Shown: piece by piece, positions 1 through 5,016 of the stretch
Position numbering within the stretch: the stretch's first letter is position 1
Layout of the letters: each line of letters starts with the position of its first letter
Assembly (NCBI GenBank): GCA_937129505.1
Contig: CAKZNJ010000331.1
Coordinates: 1 to 11,363 of the forward strand
Source of the DNA: an uncultured Anaerolineae bacterium
Lineage (GTDB): Bacteria; Chloroflexota; Anaerolineae; Anaerolineales; UBA4823
DNA length: 11,363 nt
Direction of reading: 5' to 3'
Translations under genes and position numbers: made by a program
Notes under the pieces: model-generated
What the model saw: the letters and a program-made list of their open reading frames with translations, nothing else
Database searches by the model: none
Told to the model about the DNA's origin: nothing

Positions 1-398
1 TCGTTGACCGTGACCAAATGAACGCCTTTTCCGGTCAGGGCGTTCAAATAGAGCGGCAGAGTGGCAACCAACGTTTTCCCTTCGCCAGTGCGCATCTCCG
101 CAATTTTTCCTTGATGGAGCACAATCCCACCGATCAACTGAACATCGTAATGGCGTAAACCAATCGTGCGTTTGCTGGCTTCTCGCACAGCGGCAAAGGC
201 TTCGGGCAAAAGGTCATCAAGAGTTTCGCCTTCGCTTAGACGATGGCGAAATTCAGATGTTTTGGCAAGCAATGCGGTGTCGCTCAACGCCTCGAAGTCC
301 TTCTCTAGGGCGTTTATCTGAGAGACGACCTGCGCCGTTTTTTCAAGCTCTTTTTTGTTGGGGTCGCCCCCGATCAATGTGACAAACCTTCTCAACAT
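1..398 (-). CDS. secA: Protein translocase subunit SecA, N-terminal part (cut by window edge)
   Basis: SecA is the cytosolic ATPase motor that pushes unfolded preproteins through the SecYEG channel. Only the first 132 codons are visible; the rest lies beyond base 1. The protein opens with MLRRFVTLIGGDPNKKEL, a common SecA N-terminus, followed by the helical region around the DEAD-motor entry. The Q-motif region (RHYDVQLIGG, residues 82-91) and the Walker A loop (MRTGEGKT, residues 102-109) are both intact, so nucleotide-binding domain 1 starts normally. The ATG at 396-398 is supported by GAGGAAA eight bases or so upstream (404-410) and by a promoter immediately before it. The gene is divergent from the YfcC-type carrier. 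The family call is very secure; whether the full gene is intact cannot be judged here. Confidence 0.96.
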   Translation of the reverse strand, partial: MLRRFVTLIGGDPNKKELEKTAQVVSQINALEKDFEALSDTALLAKTSEFRHRLSEGETLDDLLPEAFAAVREASKRTIGLRHYDVQLIGGIVLHQGKIAEMRTGEGKTLVATLPLYLNALTGKGVHLVTVN

Positions 399-418
399 AG
401 TTGTTTCCTCGGAAAGTG

Positions 419-427
419 ATTATAGCA
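419..427 (-). promoter_or_regulatory. secA promoter, extended -10 (TGCTATAAT)
   Basis: The minus strand reads TGCTATAAT at 427-419, a perfect -10 hexamer with the TGn extension. No good -35 is seen at 17 bp spacing (CCAACA at 447-442), which fits an extended -10 promoter. The predicted start of transcription is near 412, giving a leader of only about 14 bases that holds little more than the ribosome binding site. Position relative to secA is direct observation; promoter activity is inferred. Confidence 0.7.
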
Positions 428-435
428 CAGGCGCT

Positions 436-466
436 TTGGCATGTTGGATGATGAGAATGTTATAAT
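436..466 (+). promoter_or_regulatory. Promoter of the YfcC-type carrier gene
   Basis: The plus strand has TGTTATAAT at 458-466 (perfect -10 with TGn extension) and TTGGCA at 436-441 as a possible -35, with a slightly long 19-bp spacer. The predicted transcription start is near 473, which leaves a leader of roughly 100 bases before the ATG at 576. It lies back to back with the secA promoter, so the two RNA polymerase sites share the 436-447 stretch and may compete. This promoter also shows that the upstream in-frame ATG at 441 cannot be the translation start. Confidence 0.65.
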
Positions 467-476
467 CCATTTATAT

Positions 477-550
477 TGCAGTAGTGTTTTGGGGAACAAG
501 CGAGGGTTAGCAAGTCGACAACTGGTTATCCAGTGGAACACTACTGGCAA
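477..550 (+). promoter_or_regulatory. Structured 5' leader (bulged long-range stem with inner hairpin)
   Basis: Within the untranslated leader, CAGTAGTGTT (479-488) is an exact inverted repeat of AACACTACTG (537-546). The pairing continues outward as TTG (477-478 plus neighbouring base) against CAA (548-550) if one base is bulged. Inside the enclosed 48 bases sits a second perfect hairpin, ACTGG-TTAT-CCAGT (521-534). The strong ribosome binding site GGAAGGAGGAG (561-571) follows eleven bases after the closing stem. This arrangement resembles a cis-regulatory RNA such as a riboswitch or protein-binding leader, but I do not recognise a known class. Alternatively the long inverted repeat could be a DNA operator. 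The pairing is observed; the function is inferred. Confidence 0.5.
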
Positions 551-575
551 TGAACTGCTTGGAAGGAGGAGAAGA

Positions 576-2027
576 ATGAACGAAAAAGCAGGTGCCCAAA
601 TTAGCCGCCGGGCTTTTCTCCAATCGGCACTGATTCTATTTATCATGATGATGACTGCCGGTGTCCTCACTTTGGTTTTACCGGCTGGCGAATATCAACG
701 TTCGATTATCGACGGGCGAGAGATGATCGAGCCCCAATCCTATCAACAGGTAGAACGCCCCAATTACCCCTTTTGGCGTTGGTTTCTTGCCCCGCTGGAA
801 GTGCTGATCGGGCCCGACCAGTTGACCTTAATCGTAATTATCCTGTTTATCCTTATGGTGGGTAGCGGCTTTGCTGTTTTGGACAAATGCGGCATTCTCC
901 AAGCAGGACTGGGACGGCTGATCGGACGCTTTCAAAATAAGAAATACCTTCTTTTAGCGCTGATCGCGCTGTTTTTCATGAGTTTGGGAGCCTTCTTCGG
1001 CATCTTTGAGGAAGTGGTACCGCTGGTTCCTCTCATGCTTGCCCTTTCTTATCTCTTGGGGTGGGACTCGCTGGTTGGATTGGGAATGAGCATCTTAGCT
1101 ACTAACATCGGCTTTTCAGCAGCCATCACCAACCCCTTTACCATTGGAGTTGCGCAACGGATTGCCCAGTTGCCAGCCTTTTCTGGAGCGGCTTTTCGTG
1201 CCGTGGTCTTCTTGGCGATGTATGCCGTTTTCTTGCTCTTTTTGGTACGCTATGCCAAACGGATTGAAAAGGAACCGCAAAGCTCGCTGACCTATCACGA
1301 AGATGAGCATTTCCGTCACCGATTTCAAGCCTTGGATGTCCAGCAATTAACGGCGGCGGCGCCGAAATTGAAAACCGCCATGGCGGTTTTTGGATTATTT
1401 CTTTTATTAATCCTGATCGTCTTGGTCTCGGCACCCTTTATACCCTCTTTGAGTGATTTTAGTTTACCCCTTGTGGGTGTACTGTTCTTAGTCGGCGCGT
1501 TAGCAGCAGGATTGAACAGTGGGGCGGGTTGGAAAACAGTCCGTTCTGCCCTCGGTGAAGGGTTGGGAGGCATTGCCCCTGGCATCCCGCTCATCTTGAT
1601 GGCTGCCAGCGTAAAATATATCGTTGCTCAAGGGCGGGTGATGGATACGATCTTATATCAGGCTTCTCGGTCTTTAGGAGAGTTATCGCCCTTTGAAGCT
1701 GCACTCTGGGTTTATGGTTTGGCTTTATTGCTAGAGTTCTTTATTGCTTCTGGATCGGCAAAGGCTTTGCTGGTGATGCCGATCCTTTTGCCGTTGGCAG
1801 ATCTGTTGGGAGTTACGCGACAGATAACCGTTACTGCCTATTGCTTTGGGGATGGCTTCTCAAACCTTGCTTATCCGACCAATCCGGTGCTGTTAATCTG
1901 TCTAGGATTGACGGTGGTCAGTTATCCGCGCTGGATGCGTTGGACAGCCCCCTTATGGTTGGCAATTGTGATTGTGTCGGTTCTGTTTTTAGCTTTGGCG
2001 GTGGCGATCAGATTAGGGCCGTTTTAG
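576..2027 (+). CDS. YfcC/DcuC-family membrane carrier (putative amino acid or dicarboxylate transporter)
   Basis: This is an integral membrane protein of 483 aa from the YfcC branch of the DcuC (C4-dicarboxylate carrier) family in the ion transporter superfamily. YfcC-type proteins are generally annotated as putative basic amino acid antiporters or as short-chain carboxylate carriers; the substrate here is unknown. Family signs include a first TM segment (residues 12-36) followed by PAGEYQR, the re-entrant-like segment FFGIFEEVVPLVPLM (140-154), ITNPF (184-188), ASGSAKALLVMPILLPLADLLGVTRQ (391-416) and GDGFSNLAYPTNP (425-437). A charged cytoplasmic loop (226-265) separates two halves of about six TM segments each, the expected two-repeat design. 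The start at 576 is chosen because GGAAGGAGGAG lies five bases upstream; the longer in-frame start at 441 precedes the promoter -10. It converges on the MFS gene with only 15 bases between stop codons. Confidence 0.85.
   Translation: MNEKAGAQISRRAFLQSALILFIMMMTAGVLTLVLPAGEYQRSIIDGREMIEPQSYQQVERPNYPFWRWFLAPLEVLIGPDQLTLIVIILFILMVGSGFAVLDKCGILQAGLGRLIGRFQNKKYLLLALIALFFMSLGAFFGIFEEVVPLVPLMLALSYLLGWDSLVGLGMSILATNIGFSAAITNPFTIGVAQRIAQLPAFSGAAFRAVVFLAMYAVFLLFLVRYAKRIEKEPQSSLTYHEDEHFRHRFQALDVQQLTAAAPKLKTAMAVFGLFLLLILIVLVSAPFIPSLSDFSLPLVGVLFLVGALAAGLNSGAGWKTVRSALGEGLGGIAPGIPLILMAASVKYIVAQGRVMDTILYQASRSLGELSPFEAALWVYGLALLLEFFIASGSAKALLVMPILLPLADLLGVTRQITVTAYCFGDGFSNLAYPTNPVLLICLGLTVVSYPRWMRWTAPLWLAIVIVSVLFLALAVAIRLGPF
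1371..1390. repeat. Perfect 20-bp palindrome inside the YfcC-type gene
   Basis: The 20 bases from 1371 to 1390 equal their own reverse complement: AAAACCGC, centre CATG, GCGGTTTT. As RNA this is an 8-bp stem with a four-base loop, with an A-run before and a T-run (TTTTT, 1387-1391) after, which is the shape of a bidirectional intrinsic terminator. It sits in codons 266-272 (KTAMAVF), at the end of the central cytoplasmic loop where the second half of the carrier begins. It may be a chance effect of codon choice. Confidence 0.55.
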
Positions 2028-2042
2028 CCCTTGCGCCGGTCG

Positions 2043-3230
2043 CTAAGCGGGATCGGTAGGAAGGGTTTGCGGGGCAGGCTTTTCGCCGGTAAGAGAGAGG
2101 CTGATTAAAAAGCCGATGACCATGATCGCCGCGCCTGTGAGATAGGGTAGGTGCATTTGCACATCGAAGATAAATCCTGCCCAGAGAGGTCCGGCGATGC
2201 GCCCTAAGCTCAAAAACGAGTTATTCAACCCCATCGTAAACCCCTGCTCTTCGTTGGTGCGCCGAGAGATTAAAGCTGCAACCGCAGGGTTGAGCATGGC
2301 ATTGCTAAAAACGAAAATACCGCTGGTGAGGAACACCTGTAGGAAGTCCTGAGCCAAGATCATCAGGATAAAGCCAAAGGCACTGCCGAGTAAGGCACTG
2401 CGCACAATCGCTACTTCTCCAAAGCGACGGGTTGCCGGTCCGGTCAGGGTTCCTTGCACAATGGCAGAAATTAATCCGATAAAGGTGAGCACGCTTCCTA
2501 CTTGGGCGGGGGTAAAGTTGTAGCGTTGTTTGGCATAGAAGCCGAAGATCCCCTCGAAGTTTGTTAAGCCGAAACTGAGCAGGAAGGACATGAGGAAAAG
2601 AATGCTAATGGGACTTCGCAAAGCAACGCCGAGATTTTGTAGGCGCAATTGTCTGACTGATGTGGTGGGAGGTGCAATTGGCGGATGACTCTCAGGTAAA
2701 AGGAAGAGCACCATTAGCAAGGCAATCAGCGACAGCGCTGCGGCCAGAAAAAAAGGCGCTGCAAGCGAAATGTGGGCCATCCAGCCGCCCAAGCCAGGCC
2801 CGACCACCATCCCCAACCCCATCGCTGCTCCAATCATGCCCATCTTTCCGCCTCGTTCGCTTTGGGCTGTGCTGTCTCCGATGTAAGCCATCGCTGTTGG
2901 CAGGGTTGCCGAGGAGAGGATGCCGGCAAGGGCGCGAGCCGCAAAGAGCATCCAAAGCTGGGTTGAGAAGCCGTAGAGCACTTGTGCCAAGGCGTTGCCC
3001 AAAACGCCGAGCATCAAGATCGGTTTGCGCCCGTAGCGATCAGAAAGACTGCCCCAGATGGGGGCGAAAATGAACTGCATCACTCCATAAATTGCCATCA
3101 GGCTACCCATTGCGCTGCCGCCACCCCCGAATTGAGTGACGTAGAAGGGCAAAATCGGGATGACAATCCCGAAGCCCAGCATGACCACCACAAGGGTGAA
3201 GAACAAGATCAAGACCGGCCGATTTTTCAT
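2043..3230 (-). CDS. MFS transporter, TetA-like 12-TM drug:H+ antiporter (DHA1 type)
   Basis: This 395-aa major facilitator protein would export small molecules, probably hydrophobic drugs, in exchange for protons. The N-terminus (MKNRPVLILFFTLVVVMLGF, then GIVIPILPFY) is typical of the TetA/DHA1 branch. Motif A, GSLSDRYGRKP (residues 60-70), lies between TM2 and TM3. Motif C, hallmark of drug antiporters, is in TM5 (GLGMVVGPGLGG, about 138-149). A hydrophilic central loop (about 180-205) precedes the second six-TM half. Length and topology match the family. I place the start at ATG 3230-3228, where family similarity begins; a GTG 27 codons upstream (3311-3309) would add an unusual hydrophilic extension, and a possible -10 overlaps it. 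The ribosome binding site at 3230 is poor (AAAGG about 15 bases away), so the start is not settled. Actual substrate is unknown; tetracycline resistance should not be assumed. Confidence 0.88.
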   Translation of the reverse strand: MKNRPVLILFFTLVVVMLGFGIVIPILPFYVTQFGGGGSAMGSLMAIYGVMQFIFAPIWGSLSDRYGRKPILMLGVLGNALAQVLYGFSTQLWMLFAARALAGILSSATLPTAMAYIGDSTAQSERGGKMGMIGAAMGLGMVVGPGLGGWMAHISLAAPFFLAAALSLIALLMVLFLLPESHPPIAPPTTSVRQLRLQNLGVALRSPISILFLMSFLLSFGLTNFEGIFGFYAKQRYNFTPAQVGSVLTFIGLISAIVQGTLTGPATRRFGEVAIVRSALLGSAFGFILMILAQDFLQVFLTSGIFVFSNAMLNPAVAALISRRTNEEQGFTMGLNNSFLSLGRIAGPLWAGFIFDVQMHLPYLTGAAIMVIGFLISLSLTGEKPAPQTLPTDPA

Positions 3231-3301
3231 ACCGAAGTGGAATTGCCTTTCTCTAGTTTGGTCGGTGGAGCAAGTTGCCCCGCAGAGGAACCCAATGGGC
3301 G

Positions 3302-3310
3302 ATTCTACCA
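3302..3310 (-). promoter_or_regulatory. Possible extended -10 promoter of the MFS gene
   Basis: The minus strand reads TGGTAGAAT at 3310-3302, one mismatch from TGnTATAAT. Transcription would begin near 3295 and give a leader of about 65 bases before the ATG at 3230. It would exclude the longer GTG start at 3311. No clear -35 is visible. This is weaker than the other promoters in the window. Confidence 0.3.
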
Positions 3311-3375
3311 CCCTTCGACAGGATGACGGCCAGAAGCGGCAGATTGGGCTTCGTTTTTTGGGGGATCAAACCCAA

Positions 3376-3383
3376 TGTATAAT
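3376..3383 (+). promoter_or_regulatory. Promoter -10 of the EamA-MBL operon
   Basis: TGTATAAT at 3376-3383 contains a perfect TATAAT (3378-3383) with TG directly adjacent, i.e. one base closer than the classical extension. The upstream region at -35 is T-rich (around 3351-3359) but has no consensus hexamer. Transcription would start near 3390, inside the left arm of the inverted repeat at 3387-3416, about 57 bases before the EamA start codon. Confidence 0.55.
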
Positions 3384-3386
3384 AGC

Positions 3387-3416
3387 GCTGTTCGCTTCTA
3401 GCGAGGAGCGAACAGC
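3387..3416 (+). repeat. Perfect 10-bp inverted repeat at the operon start (operator or 5' hairpin)
   Basis: GCTGTTCGCT (3387-3396) and AGCGAACAGC (3407-3416) are exact reverse complements separated by ten bases (TCTAGCGAGG). The left arm begins only three bases after the TATAAT of the EamA promoter, so a dimeric repressor bound here would block transcription start. Alternatively the transcript, which would begin at about 3390, would carry most of it as a 5'-terminal hairpin that protects the mRNA. No T-run follows, so it is not an intrinsic terminator. No regulator gene is adjacent, apart from the transporters themselves. Confidence 0.55.
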
Positions 3417-3446
3417 AAAATGAAGCTAAAAGGAGGTTATCCCCCA

Positions 3447-3869
3447 ATGTTCAATCTTGGTTGGCTGTTTTACGCTATTGTCTCATTAGTGACCTGGGGT
3501 TTTTGGGGGTTTCTAGGGAAGGTTGCGTCACGCAGCATGTCGGGTGAGGGGTTGGTCTTGATCTCCAGCGCCGGTTGGGTCGCTACGTTTCCCATATTTC
3601 TGGCGGCCTTTAGCGCTCACCTTCAGCCAGCCTTGGGAAGTCGCGACCTGCTCTGGGGTTTACTAGGCGGCGTGGTAGGTAGCTTAGGAATGCTGTTTTT
3701 CTACTTTGCCTTGCAAGGGGGGGAAACCTCACGGGTGGTGGCGATTACCGCTGCGTATCCTCTGATTACAGCCCTTTTGGCTTATTTTTTCTTGGGGGAA
3801 CAATTTACCTTGGTGAAAGGGATTGGCTTATTGTTCGCCTTAATCGGAATTGTGATCCTTTCTCAGTGA
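3447..3869 (+). CDS. Single-domain EamA-family transporter (drug/metabolite transporter superfamily)
   Basis: This small membrane protein of 140 aa carries one EamA domain, half of the usual ten-TM drug/metabolite exporter. Five hydrophobic segments are visible: about residues 4-24, 35-55, 68-90, 95-116 and 122-139. Typical features are WGFWGFLGKVASR in TM1 and, at the end, YPLITALLAYFFLGEQFTLV followed by KGIGLLFALIGIVILS. With a single domain it should work as a dimer, as small DMT proteins do; the substrate is unknown. I choose ATG 3447 because AAAGGAGGTTATCC (3428-3440), almost fully complementary to the 16S rRNA 3' end, lies just upstream. The in-frame ATG at 3420 would have that site inside its coding region. 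The MBL-fold gene starts 21 bases after the stop, so the two are probably cotranscribed. The gene is complete and not a truncated ten-TM version, because start, stop and signals are all normal. Confidence 0.85.
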   Translation: MFNLGWLFYAIVSLVTWGFWGFLGKVASRSMSGEGLVLISSAGWVATFPIFLAAFSAHLQPALGSRDLLWGLLGGVVGSLGMLFFYFALQGGETSRVVAITAAYPLITALLAYFFLGEQFTLVKGIGLLFALIGIVILSQ

Positions 3870-3890
3870 GGGAGCGAGAAGGCTTAGACG

Positions 3891-4718
3891 ATGATTCGCC
3901 TGCAGTGGTATGGAGAGGTCATCCGCATCGAGCTTGCCAGAACGATCCTGGGGCGGGGGCGTTATTGGACAATTGCCTATTGGGTGGACGGCCTTTTAAT
4001 TGACAGCGGCTGTGCCCATACGTCTAGAGAACTGCTATCTCTTTTGCAGGCTTACGAAATTCAGGCAATCATCAACACCCATTCTCATGAAGATCATATC
4101 GGGGCGAATTCCCCGTTGCAAAAACAGAATCCGAACCTGCCCATTTTTGCTCACCCGAAAGCAATTCCTGTTCTGGCAAATCCTCAGCGAGAACAACCGC
4201 TACAGGCTTATCGGCGCTTTTTCTGGGGTATGCCTTTGCCTTCTCGAGGAAGGGCGGTAGGCGATGGAGAAGAGATCTGGGGGAAGCAATATCGCTTTCG
4301 CGTCATCTATACCCCAGGACATAAAGAGGATCATTTATGTCTTTACCAACCAGATCAGGGGTGGCTATTCAGTGGGGATTTGTTTGTGGGAGGGAAAGAT
4401 CGCGCCTTAGGCGCAGGGTATCGTATCTGGGAGATTATCGACTCGCTGAAAAAGATTGCTCAACTGCCCATTCGATGGCTTTTTCCGGGCAGTGCGCGAG
4501 TACGTCACAACCCCCTCGCCGAGATTGGCGCAAAAATCGAATATTACGAGGAATTAGGTGAAAAAATCCTTGCGTATCATCGGGAGGGTTGGGAAGCCTT
4601 AGCGATTGCTGATCGCTTGCTCGGCGGCAAGATGTGGATAGAATGGATTACCCAAGGGCATTTTTCGCGGCACAATTTGGTGCTTTCTTATCTCGAGTGC
4701 GACAAAGCAACGATGTAG
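3891..4718 (+). CDS. Metallo-beta-lactamase-fold hydrolase
   Basis: This soluble 275-aa protein belongs to the MBL-fold metallo-hydrolases of the LACTB2/glyoxalase II-like type. No signal peptide is seen, so it should act in the cytoplasm. The main metal motif THSHEDHIG gives H64, H66, D68 and H69; H144 is in TPGHKEDH and D163 in FSGDLF, so most ligands of a binuclear site are present. The last ligand, usually the histidine of a PGHG motif, is replaced: the sequence reads FPGSARVRHNP, with Ser at 201 and the nearest histidine at 206. The C-terminus (GHFSRHNLVLSYL, 256-268) ends in a helix common to this subfamily. Start ATG 3891 follows GAGAAGG by about 8-10 bases and lies 21 bases after the EamA stop, so it is the second gene of that operon. 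Substrate cannot be told: thioester, lactone, nucleic acid and phosphoesters are all known in the fold. Confidence 0.87.
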   Translation: MIRLQWYGEVIRIELARTILGRGRYWTIAYWVDGLLIDSGCAHTSRELLSLLQAYEIQAIINTHSHEDHIGANSPLQKQNPNLPIFAHPKAIPVLANPQREQPLQAYRRFFWGMPLPSRGRAVGDGEEIWGKQYRFRVIYTPGHKEDHLCLYQPDQGWLFSGDLFVGGKDRALGAGYRIWEIIDSLKKIAQLPIRWLFPGSARVRHNPLAEIGAKIEYYEELGEKILAYHREGWEALAIADRLLGGKMWIEWITQGHFSRHNLVLSYLECDKATM

Positions 4719-4739
4719 CAATGATGACACGCATCGTTG
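4708..4739 (+). terminator. Possible terminator hairpin of the EamA-MBL operon
   Basis: CAACGATG (4708-4715) is an exact inverted repeat of CATCGTTG (4732-4739), with a 16-base loop. The left arm covers the last codons and part of the stop region of the MBL gene. GGCGGTTTTC follows, so the T-run is only four bases. Stem length is adequate but the loop is large and the T-run short, so this is a weak intrinsic terminator at best. Confidence 0.35.
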
Positions 4740-4896
4740 GCGGTTTTCAGTTTATTGGAAATGTGCTTGTTTTTTGGGTGTTCTGATGAGCGACAAAAAA
4801 ATCCCAGCCGATCTGAAAAGGCGAGCGGTACATTCCTGTTTACTCACCTAGACAAGATTTCATACTGGCGATATATTGCGCAAGAGACGATTGCCT

Positions 4897-4940
4897 CGGG
4901 CTAGGTTTGCCGCAAGGGACGGCAGCTACTCCCTAGCTCG
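4897..4940 (+). repeat. Nested hairpin upstream of the dnaE promoter
   Basis: CGGGCTAGG (4897-4905) pairs with CCTAGCTCG (4932-4940), eight Watson-Crick pairs plus one G-T. Inside it TGCCG (4908-4912) pairs exactly with CGGCA (4920-4924) over a seven-base loop. GCGC at 4878-4881 and 4942-4945 could extend it outside. It ends about 50 bases before the dnaE -10, so it is not in the dnaE transcript. It may be part of a small RNA, of the preceding operon's 3' end, or a protein-binding site in DNA. Confidence 0.45.
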
Positions 4941-4992
4941 TGCGCTTTGCCTTAAAAATCCCAATACTTTAAGAATGGCAGAGCAATGACCA

Positions 4993-5001
4993 TGCTATAA
5001 T
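4993..5001 (+). promoter_or_regulatory. dnaE promoter, extended -10 (TGCTATAAT)
   Basis: TGCTATAAT lies at 4993-5001, a perfect extended -10. The -35 position (4973-4978, GAATGG) does not match consensus. Transcription is expected near 5008, only about nine bases before the dnaE ATG at 5017. There is no room for, and no sign of, a Shine-Dalgarno sequence at the usual distance (the leader reads about GAAAGACCCCC), so the mRNA would be nearly leaderless. Confidence 0.65.
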
Positions 5002-5016
5002 TTCTGAAAGACCCCC

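Larger units (their letters stand above)
4719..5016 (+). other. Intergenic region before dnaE, no gene seen
   Basis: This stretch of 298 bases has no convincing reading frame on either strand and no tRNA-like cloverleaf. It holds the right arm of the possible terminator (to 4739), a nested hairpin at 4897-4940, and the dnaE promoter at 4993-5001. The rest (about 4745-4890) is A/T-rich with runs of T (4771-4776) and A (4796-4802) and shows nothing I can name. A small RNA transcribed from here is possible but unsupported beyond the hairpin. Confidence 0.6.

Noticed and set aside
441..575. 45-codon N-terminal extension of the YfcC-type protein
   Set aside because: It contains the promoter -10 and the structured leader, has no hydrophobic or family-like sequence, and a strong ribosome binding site precedes the ATG at 576.
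2660..3073. 137-codon reading frame on the plus strand
   Set aside because: It lies wholly opposite the MFS transporter gene, and its product is Arg/Ser/Pro-rich low-complexity sequence without any family features.
3342..3376. ATTGGG / CCCAAT inverted repeat overlapping the EamA promoter
   Set aside because: Only six base pairs over a 23-base spacer, with no supporting extension; expected by chance in a region this size.
4771..4807. T-run and A-run (TTTTTTGGG ... AAAAAAATCCC) as a hairpin terminator
   Set aside because: The two segments are roughly mirror images, not reverse complements, so they cannot form the needed stem.
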